From Zea mays (lineage: Eukaryota; Streptophyta; Magnoliopsida; Poales; Poaceae), in NCBI RefSeq assembly GCF_902167145.1, contig NC_050096.1, positions 199,284,566-199,348,565 on the forward strand: DNA of 64,000 bases, given 5' to 3'. Below, one piece after another: positions 42,332 through 55,054 of this stretch. The notes under the pieces are model-generated. The model worked only from the letters and a program-made list of their open reading frames with translations, did no database searches and had not been told where the DNA came from. The position numbers and the translations under genes were made by a program. Numbering within the stretch: the first letter of the stretch is position 1; each line of letters begins with the position of its first letter.

Positions 42332-45300
42332 GTAGCCCCCGAGCCTCGAAGGGAGTGTTAGCACTCGCTTGGAGGCTTTCGTCGCACTTTTTTGCAAGGG
42401 GACCAGTCTTTCTCGGTTGCATTTTGTTCCGGTGGGTGCGCGCGAGCGCACCCGCCGGGTGTAGCCCCCGAGGCCTCGGAGGAGTGATTTCACTCCTTCG
42501 AGGTCTTAATGCCTTGCGTAATGCTTCGGCTGGTCTGGTTGTTCCCTCATGCGAGCAGGCCGTAGCCCGGGTGCACGGTCGGGGCCCAAGTTCTCGGGCT
42601 GGTATGTTGACGCTGCCAACGGTTCGGCCGGAGCCGGGTTTGCGAGAGCAGCCCCCGAGCCTCCGCACAGGGCGAGAGGGCGATCAGGGACAGACTCGAC
42701 CTTTTTACATACGCCCCTACGTCGCCTTTCCGCAAGGAGGAGGGGGGAGAGCGCCATGTTACCCTCGATGGGCACCGAACATGGTGTCTCCGGTGAGCTG
42801 CAAGCGGGTAATCCGAGTGGACGTCCGTGCCCCGTTCGTTGGGGGTCGGCTAGGGGCCCAGAGGCACGCCCAAAAGTACCTGCGGGTGATCTGTCGGACC
42901 CGGTCCCCTGGCGACGGGGTCCGAGGGCTCGATGCCTCCCTCCGATGGGATTCCGTTACAAGATCGCTCCCGCTGGTCTCAAAAATGTCCTAGGGTACCT
43001 CGGGAGCGCAGCCCGAGCCTTGGTTATGTATCGAACGTACCCCTGGTCATCCCTCGCTCGGCGTCTGAGGCGACTGTGAACCCTTCGGGGGCCAGCCTTC
43101 GAACCCCTGATCAGTAATGGGCGCGGAGCCCGAGTAGCCTGAGGCGGCCGTGGAACCCTTTGGGGGGCCGGCCTTCGAATCTCTGACCAGTAGTGGGTGT
43201 AGGGCCCACGCGATCTGAGGCGGCTGTTGAACCCTTCGAGGGGCCAGCCTTCGAACCTCTGATCAGTAAGGAGGCTCGGAGCCTGGTTCCTTCATGGGGA
43301 AGGATCCCTTTCGGGGTATCCCCCTTTCCCGGTCCCTGTTGCAAGAGATAGAGAAAGAGGAAAAAAGGAAAAGGATTCGAAATCGAATGACGTGGCGTAC
43401 CTTTTCTGGTGCGGTTATTACGGCGAAGGCGAAGCGTCGCCCGCTGCTCCTGCTAGAAACGCCGCCTGTCCAGCCGCGGAGTTAATGCGACGGGGCGAGT
43501 AGTTGGCGGGGCAGCCGTTGCGCGTGCGCGAGCCGTTCGAGGAACGGATCACGGGCGCGTTGTCTTCACGCCGTGAGAGGGGGTTCTCTTGCTGCCCCCG
43601 GATGGGACGTGAGCTTAGCTGACGACGTGACCGCTGCTCCCGCGCGCCTGCCACCGTCATTACTGCCGGCCCACTTTTGGCCGCGTTGGCCGCCGCGTCA
43701 GGCTGGCGCTGCTGGGTCGCGCGCTGGGTCGCCTCGAGTCGCGGTATTGGTTCCGCAATCGAGGAGGCGCGGTGGTGGCGCAGGCGGTGCAATTGCTTGC
43801 ATGCAGCATCCGGCGCGCCGGTTGCGCGACGCATGGGCCTGGGCCTCCATGCTGGTGTGTCGGGAGTCGGAGAAGCGCGTCCACTTGGCGCGGTTGCATG
43901 CCGCCTGCATGGCTGCCCGCCCCTTTCGCCCGTTGGTCTGGGCAAAAGTGGAGGGTCACTTGTAACCGCTGGGCGGTTGCGTGCACCACGCGCGGCGGTT
44001 TGGCCTCTTCTGCTCGGAGCCGGTCTGCATGACATGCGGGATCCAGCCCCCGCGCCGCAGGGGAGGGCTTTGGAGCATGTTGGAGAAGACTCCGCCCGTG
44101 ACGGTTGGGGGCGCACGTAGGGAGAGTTGCCTTTAAAAGGAGGGCGACCCCTTTCGTAAGGCGACCATGTCTCCTCGCTCCCTTATGCGTCGCGCCTTTC
44201 CACCTTCCAAGCCCCCGGATGGGGGGAACCCGCCGTCTTTTCGCCTCATCGTTGGAGGAACGCAACTCCGTGGGAGTTGGTACCTTTCAGCCATCGTTCG
44301 GCTTCAAGGATTTTCATCACTCAGCCCGGTTGCCCCTCTCCGCTGGTGGTCACCCAAGACGGTGACCTCCAGCTCCTGGATGGGGAGAGGCAAACCGGGC
44401 TGTGATCCCGGTCCCGCCCTCAGTGTTGAGGGTGTTCGTCACCCTCGCTGGGGCGGGGAGCGAGGCGAGCCGGGGCTCCACCTTCTACGCGGGTCGGCAG
44501 ACCACCTCTTCTTCCAGCTTCTGGTGGTGGCAATCGCCCTCTAGCCCTACGGCGGAGACGTCCTCCAGCCATGCCGGGGAAGGCGAACTGTTGCTGCCCA
44601 GCTAGGATGCAACATTCCGCCCTCTTCCTCGCATTCGCGGCGAGGACGGCAGCGAGGATCTGCTGGTACGCTTGGGGGCGACCCGCGTTTTGCTGGTGAT
44701 TCGCCCAGAGCTTGTCGCTCCACGGGCTTCCCCGGCGTGGAGGTCGTCCATACCCATGGAGACGGAACCGGAGTTCCGTTTGTAATGGCACTCCGAATGC
44801 CAGGGTTTTTTGTTCATCACGGCTTTCGGGGCCTGAACATGTATGTAACGTCGGCACGGAGCCGTGTTTTTTTCCTCATTTTTGAGCGCTAAGGCTCGTC
44901 TGTTGATTATTTGAATCGCTTCACCAAGCATGAGTCGCCCCGTGTCAAGGTGACGAGTGAGGTATCCGTATCCCGGAGGCGTAGGAGTCCCTCGGCTCGG
45001 TCGGCCTTGCTGTCCGAGGCTCCTCTAGCTTAGTTAAAGAAACCCCTCGGCCGCTCTTCGACGAGCCGAGGCCGGGGGTAGCGATATCAGTATGAACAGA
45101 GACGGAGTTGGCTCGAAAATGAAACCTGGTTGGCCGGAGCCTAGCCGGGTTGTCCGTCGGCGGGACCAATGCTGGAGTTGATCAGCCGAGGTCTCGGACC
45201 GGGCTGGCGCCCTTGGAAGATGGTTGGCCGAGGCCCCAGGGGTAACCGGCCGAGCCGCCTGCTCGGGCCGGATTCCCGGAGAAGTCCCTGGCAGCGATTG

Positions 45301-46111
45301 CCCGGGCGTGGTGATGACGTCGTCCTTCGGAGCGGAGATCCTCGGACCGCGTCGCCATCCGAGGCTAGGTCGGGCCTTGCCGAAGGTGTCGTCGATGCCG
45401 AGGGTGTTGCTGCCCCCTTCCAGCGTCAAGACCCGAGCCTGCAGGATTAGATTGTCTTGTAGCGTGTGCCTTGTGCGGCCGCCGAGGCCAGAACACACAC
45501 CCTCGCTGCGTTGTAAAGTTGCGTCTCTTTTCCTCTTGTTTCGAGTATCTGGACTTTTTGTCGGTAACAGGGATGTTTGTGCGAGCGAGAGTTGCTTCTC
45601 GCGGAAGGTGATGAGTGAGGTATCCGTATCCCGGAGGCGTGGGAGTCCCTCGGCTCGGTCGGCCTTGCCGCTTACGCGTACTTTTACCCGTCCATGAGGC
45701 CCTGTCACCGACTCGGTCGAGAAGGCTCGAAGGATCGCTTCGGCAGAAGGGCTTCCGAACGTAAAGACTTGTTCGATCCGCGGAGCCACTTTATCCGAAC
45801 GCGAGTTACTTATCGCAGAAGGTGATGAGTGAGGTATCCGTATCCCGGAGGCGTAGGACTCCCTCGGCTCGGTCAGCCTTGGCTGCTTACGTGTACTCCG
45901 TCGTTTCCAGGACCCACTTTTCGAAGTAGTCAAAAAGCACGAAAGATATTCTGGTAAAAGAGATCTTTTTTCGAGGAAATTTTTGACGCAGAGGGGGTTT
46001 CCCCCCTTTTAGCCCCCGAGGGAGGGTCGGGCTTTGCCGAGGCGAGGCCGACCCTTCCTTGTTGACTAAACTTTGCGTGGGTGCGAGGTATATGAACAAC
46101 TTGGAAACATC
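42332..46111 (-). other. Gypsy long non-coding region between integrase and 3' LTR
   Basis: It is GC-rich with many short overlapping frames but no recognisable domain. It includes a GGGGGCTAC polypurine-like tract next to the 3' LTR (near 42332-42345 on the minus strand) and similar AGCCCCCGAG tracts at about 42463, 42650 and 46011. Three tandem units of 74-76 bp start at 43065, 43139 and 43215. Three copies of a block with GTGAGGTATCCGTATCCCGG lie at about 44957, 45612 and 45828. Such long 3' spacers are usual in Tat elements. Confidence 0.75.
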
Positions 46112-46939
46112 TTAAGGGTAGAAGCGACGTAGCTGTTGGATGTTCCAAGCGTTGCCGTAGACCTCGCCTTGACTGTTGGCCAGCTTGTACGTTCCGGGCT
46201 TCAGAACTTTGGCGATGACGAATGGCCCCTCCCAGGGGGGCATGAGCTTGTGCCTCCCTCGGGTGTCTTGTCGCAGCCGAAGCACCAGGTCGCCCACCTG
46301 GAGGTCTCGGGGTCGGACCCCTCGGGCGTGGTAGCGTCGTAGGGATTGCTGATACCGCGCCGAGTGTAGTAAGGCCCTGTCCCGAGCCTCTTCCAGCTGG
46401 TCCAGCGAGTCTTCTCGGCTAGCTTGGTTGCTTTGATCGTCGTAGGCCCTCGTCCTCGGGGAGCCGTATTCCAGGTCAGTGGGCAAGACGGCCTCGGCCC
46501 CATAGACCAGGAAAAACGGCGTGAAACCCGTGGCTCGGCTCGGCGTTGTCCTCAGGCTCCAGACCACCGAGGGGAGTTCCTTCATCCATCGCTTGCCGAA
46601 CTTGTTGAGGTCGTTGTAAATCCGAGGCTTGAGCCCTTGTAGAATCATGCCGTTGGCACGCTCTACTTGCCCATTCGACATGGGATGAGCCACGGCGGCC
46701 CAGTCCACCCGGATGTGGTGATCCTCGCAAAAATCCAAGAATTTTCTGCCGGTGAACTGGGTGCCGTTGTCGGTGATGATGGAGTTTGGGACCCCGAAGC
46801 GATGGATGATGTTGGTGAAGAACGCCATCGCCTGCTCGGACCTGATGCTGTTCAGGGGTCGGACCTCGATCCACTTGGAGAACTTGTCGATGGCGACCAG
46901 CAGGTGCGTGTAGCCCCCGGGCGCCTTCTGCAAGGGACC
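46112..46939 (-). pseudogene. Gypsy integrase, C-terminal part (split by Copia C)
   Basis: It resumes on the far side of Copia C with QKAPGGYTHLLVAIDKFSKW. The second catalytic Asp is in ITDNGTQF and the Glu in SNGQVERAN, 36 residues later (a D-X35-E spacing). The first catalytic Asp (GLDLVGP) is left at 56377-56379 on the other side of the insertion. The C-terminal half carries the GPY-like region (PWEGPFVIAKVLKPGTYKL), and the frame ends normally in a stop at 46112. Without Copia C and one copy of GGACC the two halves are in frame. Confidence 0.88.
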
Positions 46940-48232
46940 TGAAAGGGAATTAGGCCTACACCTAGTCCCTAATTAATTTTGGTGGTTGAATTGCCCAACA
47001 CAAATAATTGGACTAACTAGTTTGCTCAGGTGTATAGATTATACAGGTGTAAAAAGTTCACACTCAGCCAATAAAAAGATCAAGTTTTGGATTCAACAAA
47101 GGAGCAAAGAGGCAACCGAAGGCACCTCTGGTCTGGGGGCACCGGACTGTCCGGTGTACACCGGACAGTGTCCGGTGCACCAGAGGACTCCAACTCAAAC
47201 TGGCCACCTTCGGGAATTTCCAAAGGCACTCGCGCTATAATTCACCGGACAGTGTCCGATGCGCCAAGGAGGAGCGGCTTCAGGAACTCGCCTGCTTCGG
47301 AAATCTCCAACGGCTAGTCCGCTATAATTCACCGGACATGTCCGGTGTGCACCGGACTGTCCGGTGCAACTCCGGAGCAACGGCTATTCGGCGCCAACGG
47401 CTACCTCCGACGCATTTATTGCGCGCTCTGCGCGCGCAGAAGACAGGCGCGCCCATACTGGCGCACCGGACAAGGAACAGTGCATGTCCGGTGTGCACCG
47501 GACATCCAGGCGGGCCCACAAGTCAGGAGCTCCAACGGTCAGAATCCAATGGCAGTGATGACGTGGCAGGGGCACCGGACATGTCCGGTGTGCACCGGAC
47601 TGTCCGGTGCGCCATCGAACAGACAGCCTCCACCAACGGTCAAGTTTGGTGGTTGGGGCTATAAATACCCTAACCACCCCCACATTCATTGCATCCAAGT
47701 TTTCCACTTCTCAACCACTTACAAGAGCTAGGCATTCAATTCTAGACACACCAAAGTGATCAAATCCTCTCCAATTCCACACAAGGCTTTAGTGATTAGT
47801 GAGAGAGATTTGTCGTGTTCTTTTGAGCTCTTGCGCTTGGATTGCTTCTTTTCTTTCTCACTTGCTCTTGTGATCAACACTCAATTGTAATCAAGGCAAG
47901 AGGCACCAATTGTGTGGTGGCCCTTGCGGGGAAGTTTTATTCCCGGCTTTGATTTGAGAAGAGAAGCTCACTCGGTCCGAGGGATCGTTTGAGAGAGGGA
48001 AGGGTTGAAAGAGACCCGGCCTTTGTGGCCTCCTCAACGGGGAGTAGGTTTGAGAGAACCGAACCTCGGTAAAACAAATCCGCGTGTCTCACTTCACTAT
48101 TCGCTTGCGATTTGTTTTGTGTCCTCTCTTGCGGACTTGATTATATTTCTAACGCAAACCCGGCTTGTAGTTGTGATTATTTTTGAAAATTTCAGTTTCG
48201 CCCTATTCACCCCCCCCTCTAGGCGACTTTCA
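46940..48232 (+). repeat. Copia C 5' LTR (1,293 bp)
   Basis: It starts TGAAAGGGAATTAGGCC and ends GGCGACTTTCA. A TATAAATA box lies at 47660-47667. Against the 3' LTR it lacks about 19 bp near 47245, within CACCGGAC palindromes. Confidence 0.93.
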
Positions 48233-48234
48233 AT

Positions 48235-48246
48235 TGGTATCAGAGC
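48235..48246 (+). other. Copia C primer-binding site
   Basis: TGGTATCAGAGC lies two bases after the LTR and matches initiator methionine tRNA, identical to Copia A. Confidence 0.9.
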
Positions 48247-48280
48247 TCGGTGCTTCATTAGAGCCTAACCGCTCGAAGTG

Positions 48281-50977
48281 ATGTCGGGAGATCACGCCAA
48301 GAAGGAGATGGAGACCGGCGAAAAGCCCACTACAAGCCACGGGAGCACCTCATCGGAAGAGTCCCGCACCAAGAGGAAGGAGAAGAAGAAGAGCTCCTCC
48401 AACAAAGGGAAGGAGAAGAAATCTTCTTCTCACCACAAAGAGAAGAAGGAAAAATCTTCTTCCCACAAGCCGCATCGGAGTGGGGACAAGCACAAGAGAA
48501 TGAGGAAAGTGGTCTACTACGAGACCGACACTTCATCAACATCGACCTCCGGCTCCGATGCGCCCTTCGTAACTTCTAAACGCCAAGAGCATAAGAAGTT
48601 TAGTAAGATCCCCTTACACTATCCTCGTACATCTAGACATACTCCATTACTTTCCGTTCCATTAGGCAAACCGCCAACCTTTAATGGCGAAGATTATGCT
48701 ATGTGGAGTGATTTAATGAAATTCCATCTAACCTCACTCCACAAAAGTATATGGAATGTTGTTGAGTTTGGAGCACAGGTACCATCCATAGGGGATGAGG
48801 ATTATGATACGGACGAAGTGGCCCAAATCAAGCACTTCAACTCCCAAGCTACAACCATACTCCTCGCCTCTTTAAGCAAGGAGGAATACAACAAAGTGCA
48901 AGGGTTGAAGAATGCAAAGGAGATTTGGGACCTACTCAAGACCGCGCACGAGGGTGATGAACTCACCAAGATCACCAAGCGGGAAACGATCGAGGGGGAG
49001 CTCGGTCGCTTCCGTCTTCGCCAAGGGGAGGAGCCACAAGATATGTACAACCGGCTCAAAACCTTGGTGAACCAAGTGCGCAACCTCGGGAGCAAAAAGT
49101 GGGACGACCACGAGGTGGTTAAGGTTATTCTAAGAGCTCTCATCTTCCTTAACCCCACTCAAGTTCAATTAATTCGTGGTAATCCAAGATACCCACTAAT
49201 GACACCCGAGGAAGTTATCGGGAATTTTGTGAGCTTTGAATGTATGATTAAAGGTTCAAAGAAGATCAACGAGCTTGACGAACCCTCCACGTCCGAGGCG
49301 CAACCGGTGGCATTTAAGGCGACGGAGGAGAAGAAGGAGGAGTCTACACCAAGTAGACAACCAATTGACGCCTCCAAGCTCGACAATGAAGAGATGGCCT
49401 TAATCATCAAAAGCTTTCGGCAAATCCTTAAGCAACGGAAGGGAAAGGATTACAAATCCCGTTCCAAGAAGGTTTGCTACAAGTGTGGTAAGCCCGGTCA
49501 CTTTATCGCTAAATGTCCATTATCAAGTGACAGTGACAGGGACAACGACAAGAAGGGCAAGAGAAGAGAGAAGAAGAGGTACCACAAGAAGAGGGGCTGC
49601 GATGCCCACGTATGCCGCGCGTGGGACTCCGACGAGAGCTCCACCGAGTCCTCCTCCGACGAGGACGTCGCCAACATCGCCGTCACCAAGGGGCTTCTCT
49701 TCCCCAACGTCGGCCACAAGTGCCTCATGGCAAAGGACGACAAAAGGAAAAAGGTTAAATCTAAATCCTCCACAAAATATGAGTCCTCTAGTGATGATAA
49801 TGCTAGTGATGAGGAGGATAACTTGCTTACCCTTTTTGCCAATCTTAACATGGAACAAAAGGAAAAATTAAATGAATTGATTAGTGCTATTCATGAAAAA
49901 GATGACCTTTTGGATTCCCAATAGGATTTTCTAATTAGAGAAAACAAGAAACATGTTAAGGTTAAAAATGCTTATGCTCTAGAAGTAGAAAAATGTCAAA
50001 AACTATCTAGTGAGCTAAGCACTTGCCATGACACCATTGTCAACCTTAGAAATGAAAATGCTAGTTTAATTGCTAAGGTTGAGTCTCATGTTTGTGATGC
50101 TTCAATTTCCAATCTTAGAAATGATAATGATGACTTGCTTGCTAAGATTAAGGAATTGAATGATTCTCTTGCTAGCCTTAGAGTAGAAAATGAAAATTTG
50201 ATTGCTAAGGCTAAAGATTTTGATGTTTGCAATTCTATTATTTCCGACCTTAGAACTAAGAATGATATGTTACATGCTAAGGTTGTTGAATTAAAATCTT
50301 GCAAATCCTCTACATCTAATGTTGAGCATGTTTCTATTTGTACTAGATGTAGAGATGTTGATATCAATGCTATTCATGATCACATGTCTTTAATTAAACA
50401 ACAAAATGATCATATAGCATTATTAGATGCTAAAATTGCCGAGCATAACTTGGAAAATGAAAAGTCTAAATTTGCTAGAAGTATGCTCTATAATGGGAGA
50501 CGCCCGGGCATCAAGGATGACATTGGCTTCCAAAGGGGAGACAATGTCAAACTTAATGCCCCTCCTAAAAATTTGTCTAACTTTGTTAAGGGCAAAGCTC
50601 CCATGCCTCAGGATAACGAGGGTTACATTTTGTACCCTGCCGGTTATCCCGAGAGCAAAATTAGGAGAATTCACTCTAGGAAGTCTCACTCTGGCCCTAA
50701 TCATGCTTTTATGTATAAGGGTGAGACATCTAGTTCTAGGCAACCAACCCGTGCTAAGTTGCCTAAGAAGAAGACTCCTAATGCATCAAATGATCATAAC
50801 ATTTCATTTAAAACTTTTGATGCATCTTATGTTTTGACTAATAAATCCGGCAAGGTAGTTGCCAAATTTGTTGGGGGCAAACACAAGGGCTCCAAGACTT
50901 GTGTTTGGGTACCCAAAGTTCTTGTGTCTAATGCCAAAGGACCCAAAACTGTTTGGGTACCTAAAGTCAAGAACTAA
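48281..50977 (+). pseudogene. gag: Copia C Gag, one nonsense codon (898 codons if open)
   Basis: The ATG start, Lys/Ser N-terminus, copia Gag domain and zinc knuckle (CYKCGKPGHFIAKC) are as in Copia B. The frame stops at TAG 49922-49924, where Copia A and B have GAG (a G-to-T change), inside the SQEDxLI segment at the start of the coiled coil. The same frame is then open without further breaks to TAA at 50975-50977. The truncated 547-residue product keeps capsid domain and zinc knuckle and loses the coiled coil and C-terminus. Confidence 0.9.
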
Positions 50978-50990
50978 AATTGTTTTGTAG

Positions 50991-53900
50991 GTTTATGCAT
51001 CCGGGGGCTCAAGTTGGATACTCGACAGCGGGTGCACAAACCACATGACAGGGGAGAAGAAGATGTTCTCCTCATATGAGAAAAACCAAGATCCCCAAAG
51101 AGCGATCACATTCGGGGATGGAAATCAAGGTTTGGTCAAAGGTTTGGGTAAAATTGCTATTTCACCTGACCATTCCATTTCCAATGTTTTTCTTGTTGAT
51201 TCATTAGATTACAATTTGCTTTCCGTTTCTCAATTATGTCAAATGGGCTACAACTGTCTATTCACTGATGTAGGTGTCACTGTCTTTAGAAGAAGTGATG
51301 ATTCAATAGCATTTAAGGGAGTGTTAGAGGGTCAGCTATACTTGGTAGATTTTGATAGAGCTGAACTCGACACTTGCTTGGTTGCTAAGACTAACTTGGG
51401 TTGGCTCTGGCACCGCCGACTAGCCCATGTTGGAATGAAGAATCTTCATAAGCTTCTAAAGGGGGAACACATTTTAGGACTAACCAATGTTCATTTTGAG
51501 AAAGACAGGATTTGTAGCGCATGCCAAGCCGGGAAGCAAGTTGGCACCCATCATCCACACAAGAACATTATGACAAGTGACAGGCCACTGGAGCTCATTC
51601 ACATGGATTTATTCGGCCCGATTGCTTACATAAGCATCGACGGGAGTAAGTACTGTCTAGTTATTATGGATGATTATTCTCGCTTCACTTGGGTGTTCTT
51701 TTTGCAGGAAAAATCTCATACCCAAGAGACCTTAAAGGGATTCTTGAGACGGGCTCAAAATGAGTTCGGCTTAAGGATCAAGAAAATTAGAAGCGACAAC
51801 GGGACGGAGTTCAAGAACTCTCAAATTGAAGGCTTCCTTGAGGAGGAGGGCATCAAGCATGAGTTCTCTTCTCCATACACCCCACAAGAAAATGGAGTAG
51901 TGGAGAGGAAGAATCGAACTCTATTGGACATGGCAAGAACCATGCTTGATGAGTACAAGACTTCGGATCGGTTTTGGGCCGAGGCGGTCAACACCGCTTG
52001 CTACGCCATCAACCGGTTGTATCTACACCGAATCCTCAAGAAGACATCATATGAACTCCTAACCGGTAAAAAGCCCAATATTTCATATTTTAGAGTTTTT
52101 GGTAGCAAATGCTTTATTCTTGTTAAGAGAGGTAGAAAATCTAAATTTGCTCCTAAAACGGTAGAAGGCTTTTTACTAGGATATGACTCAAACACAAGGG
52201 CATATAGAGTCTTTAACAAGTCCTCAGGACTAGTTGAAGTTTCTTGTGACGTTGTGTTTGATGAGACTAACGACTCTCAAATAGAGCAAGTTGATCTTGA
52301 TGAGATAGGTGAAGAACAGGCTCCATGCATAGCGTTAAGGAACATGTCCATTGGGGATGTGTGTCCTAAGGAATCCGAAGAGCCTCCACAAGCACAAGAT
52401 CAACCATCCTCCTCCACTCAAGCATCTCCACCAACTCAAAATGAGGATGAGGCTCAAGTTGATGAAGTAGAAGATCAAGGAAATGAGCCACCTCAAGATG
52501 ACGGCAATGATCAAGGGGGAGATGCAAATGATCAAGACAAGGAGGATGAAGAGCCAAGGCCGCCACACCCGAGAGTCCACCAAGCAATCCAACGAGATCA
52601 CCCCGTCGACACCATCCTCGGCGACATTCATAAGGGGGTAACTACTAGATCTCGTATTGCACATTTTTGTGAACATTACTCTTTTGTTTCCTCTATTGAG
52701 CCACACAGGGTAGAGGAAGCACTACAAGATTCGGATTGGGTGGTGGCAATGCAAGAGGAGCTCAACAACTTCACTAGGAATGAGGTATGGCATTTGGTTC
52801 CACGTCCTAATCAAAATGTTGTAGGAACCAAATGGGTCTTCCGCAACAAGCAAGATGAGCATGGTGTGGTGACAAGGAACAAAGCTCGACTTGTGGCCAA
52901 GAGATACTCCCAAGTCGAAGGTTTGGATTTCGGTGAAACCTATGCACCCGTAGCTAGGCTTGAGTCAATTCGCATATTATTAGCCTATGCTACTTACCAT
53001 GGCTTTAAGCTTTATCAAATGGACGTGAAAAGTGCCTTCCTCAATGGACCAATCAAGGAAGAGGTCTATGTTGAGCAACCTCCCGGCTTTGAAGACAGTG
53101 AGTATCCTAACCATGTCTATAAGCTCTCTAAGGCGCTTTATGGGCTCAAGCAAGCCCCAAGAGCATGGTATGAATGCCTTAGAGATTTTCTTACTGCTAA
53201 TGGCTTCAAAGTCGGAAAGGCCGATCCTACACTCTTTACTAAAACTCTTGAAAATGACTTGTTTGTATGCCAAATTTATGTTGATGATATTATATTTGGA
53301 TCTACTAACGAGTCTACATGTGAAGGGTTTAGTAGGATTATGACACAGAAATTCGAGATGTCTATGATGGGGGAGTTGAAGTATTTCTTAGGATTCCAAG
53401 TGAAGCAACTCCAAGATGGCACCTTCATTAGCCAAACGAAGTACACTCAAGACATTCTAAACAAGTTTGGGATGAAGGATGCCAAGCCCATCAAGACACC
53501 CATGGGAACCAATGGACATCTCGACCTCGACACGGGAGGTAAGTCCGTGGATCAAAAGGTATACCGGTCGATAATAGGTTCTTTGCTATATTTATGTGCA
53601 TCTCGACCGGACATTATGCTTTCTGTATGCATGTGTGCAAGATTCCAAGCCGACCCTAAGGAAGCTCACCTTACGGCCGTAAAACGAATCTTAAGATATT
53701 TGGCTTATACTCCTAAGTTTGGGCTTTGGTATCCTAGGGGATCCACATTTGATTTGATTGGTTATTCGGATGCCGATTGGGCAGGGTGCAAAATCAATAG
53801 GAAGAGCACATCGGGGACTTGCCAGTTCTTGGGAAGATCCTTGGTGTCTTGGGCTTCAAAGAAGCAAAATTCGGTCGCTCTTTCCACCGCCGAAGCCGAG

Positions 53901-54233
53901 TACATTGTCGCAGGCCATTGTTGCGCGCAATTGCTTTGGATGAGGCAAACCCTGCGGGACTACGGTTACAAATTAACCAAAGTCCCTTTGCTATGTGATA
54001 ATGAGAGTGCAATCAAGATGGCGGATAATCCCGTCGAGCATAGTCGCACTAAATACATAGCCATTCGGTATCATTTTCTTAGGGATCACCAACAAAAGGG
54101 AGATATCGAGCTTTCATACATTAATACTAAAGATCAATTAGCCGATATCTTTACCAAGCCTCTTGATGAACAATCTTTTAACAAACTTAGGCATGAGCTC
54201 AATATTCTTGATTCTAGGAACTTCTTTTGTTAA
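50991..54233 (+). CDS. pol: Copia C Pol (protease-integrase-RT-RNase H), about 1,080 aa, intact
   Basis: This is the only uninterrupted Pol in the window. The frame opens after a TAG at 50988-50990. The first ATG is at 51045, but the protease signature DSGCTNHM lies upstream of it, so a functional protein should include the upstream residues. Then follow the integrase HHCC finger (HRRLAH...CSACQAG), integrase catalytic Asp (MDLFGP), Asp (RSDNGTEF) and Glu (NGVVERKNR), RT ([22 protein letters not shown]), and RNase H ([20 protein letters not shown]). Changes against A and B are scattered (for example VAKRYSQ for VAKGYSQ). How pol is expressed is unclear, because both frames are closed at the gag-pol boundary. 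Confidence 0.88.
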   Translation, partial: VYASGGSSWILDSGCTNHMTGEKKMFSSYEKNQDPQRAITFGDGNQGLVKGLGKIAISPDHSISNVFLVDSLDYNLLSVSQLCQMGYNCLFTDVGVTVFRRSDDSIAFKGVLEGQLYLVDFDRAELDTCLVAKTNLGWLWHRRLAHVGMKNLHKLLKGEHILGLTNVHFEKDRICSACQAGKQVGTHHPHKNIMTSDRPLELIHMDLFGPIAYISIDGSKYCLVIMDDYSRFTWVFFLQEKSHTQETLKGFLRRAQNEFGLRIKKIRSDNGTEFKNSQIEGFLEEEGIKHEFSSPYTPQENGVVERKNRTLLDMARTMLDEYKTSDRFWAEAVNTACYAINRLYLHRILKKTSYELLTGKKPNISYFRVFGSKCFILVKRGRKSKFAPKTVEGFLLGYDSNTRAYRVFNKSSGLVEVSCDVVFDETNDSQIEQVDLDEIGEEQAPCIALRNMSIGDVCPKESEEPPQAQDQPSSSTQASPPTQNEDEAQVDEVEDQGNEPPQDDGNDQGGDANDQDKEDEEPRPPHPRVHQAIQRDHPVDTILGDIHKGVTTRSRIAHFCEHYSFVSSIEPHRVEEALQDSDWVVAMQEELNNFTRNEVWHLVPRPNQNVVGTKWVFRNKQDEHGVVTRNKARLVAKRYSQVEGLDFGETYAPVARLESIRILLAYATYHGFKLYQMDVKSAFLNGPIKEEVYVEQPPGFEDSEYPNHVYKLSKALYGLKQAPRAWYECLRDFLTANGFKVGKADPTLFTKTLENDLFVCQIYVDDIIFGSTNESTCEGFSRIMTQKFEMSMMGELKYFLGFQVKQLQDGTFISQTKYTQDILNKFGMKDAKPIKTPMGTNGHLDLDTGGKSVDQKVYRSIIGSLLYLCASRPDIMLSVCMCARFQADPKEAHLTAVKRILRYLAYTPKFGLWYPRGSTFDLIGYSDADWAGCKINRKSTSGTCQFLGRSLVSWASKKQNSVALSTAEAEYIVAGHCCAQLLWMRQTLRDYGYKLTKVPLLCDNESAIKMADNPVEHSRTKYIAIRYHFLRDHQQKGDIELSYINTKDQLADIFTKPLDEQSFNKLRHELNILDSRNFFC

Positions 54234-55054
54234 ATTGCACACATTGCTCTTCTATATACCTTTGATCATGTCTCTTTCATATGCTATGACTAATGTGTTT
54301 TTCAAGTCTATTTCAAACCAAGTCATAGGTGTATTGAAAGGGAATTGGAGTCTTCGGCGAAGACAAAGGCTTCCACTCCGTAACTCATCCTTCGCCATCG
54401 CTCCAAGAGACTCTCCATCTTTGGGGGAGAGAGCAAAAGGACTTCGTCTTTGGTATAATCTTAACTCATTTATTTATGACCAAAGGGGAAGATAGCACTT
54501 CGAGGGCTCTAATGATTCCGTTTTTGGCGATTCATGCCAAAGGGGGAGAAAGTATGAGCCCAAAGCAAAAGGACCGCACCACCACCAATTTCAAAAACTT
54601 CGTGTTTCCAAGAATATTATCAATTAGTATCCTATTGTGTTCAAAAGAGGGAGAAAGTAGTAATTCAAAAATGATATATCAAAACCCTCTTGAACACTAA
54701 GAGGAGGATCTCATTTAGGGGGAGTTTTGTTTAGTCAAAGGAAAAGCATTTGAAACAGGGGGAGAAAATTTCAAATCTTGAAAATGCTTCTCAAAATCTT
54801 ATTCATTTGCCTTTGACTAGTTGCAAAAGAACTTTGAAAAGGATTTACAAAAGAGTTTGCAAAAACAAAACCTGTGGTGCAAGCGTGGTCCAAAATGTTA
54901 AATAAGAAAGAAACGATCCATGCATATCTTGTAAGTATTTAGATTGGCTCAATTCCAAGCAACCTTTACACTTACATTATGCAAACTAGTTCAATTATGC
55001 GCTTCTATATTTGCTTTGGTTTGTGTTGGCATCAATCACCAAAAAGGGGGAGAT
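54234..55054 (+). other. Copia C 3' spacer with repeated polypurine tracts
   Basis: AAAGGGGGAGA-like tracts occur at about 54425, 54540, 54650, 54717, 54757 and 55043. The last abuts the 3' LTR. Short frames present here have no similarity that I recognise, and no envelope-like product is seen. Confidence 0.8.

Noticed and set aside
43418..44265. Overlapping 200-230-residue frames on the minus strand in the Gypsy spacer
   Set aside because: Ala/Arg/Pro-rich low complexity, overlapping in several frames on both strands, with no family signature.
45034..45933. 299-residue minus-strand frame in the Gypsy 3' spacer
   Set aside because: It consists partly of the repeated GTGAGGTATCCG block. No domain is seen and GC-rich DNA gives such frames by chance.
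54234..55054. Possible envelope-like third gene of a Sirevirus after pol
   Set aside because: Only short frames occur here and in the matching regions of Copia A and B. None has membrane segments or known similarity.
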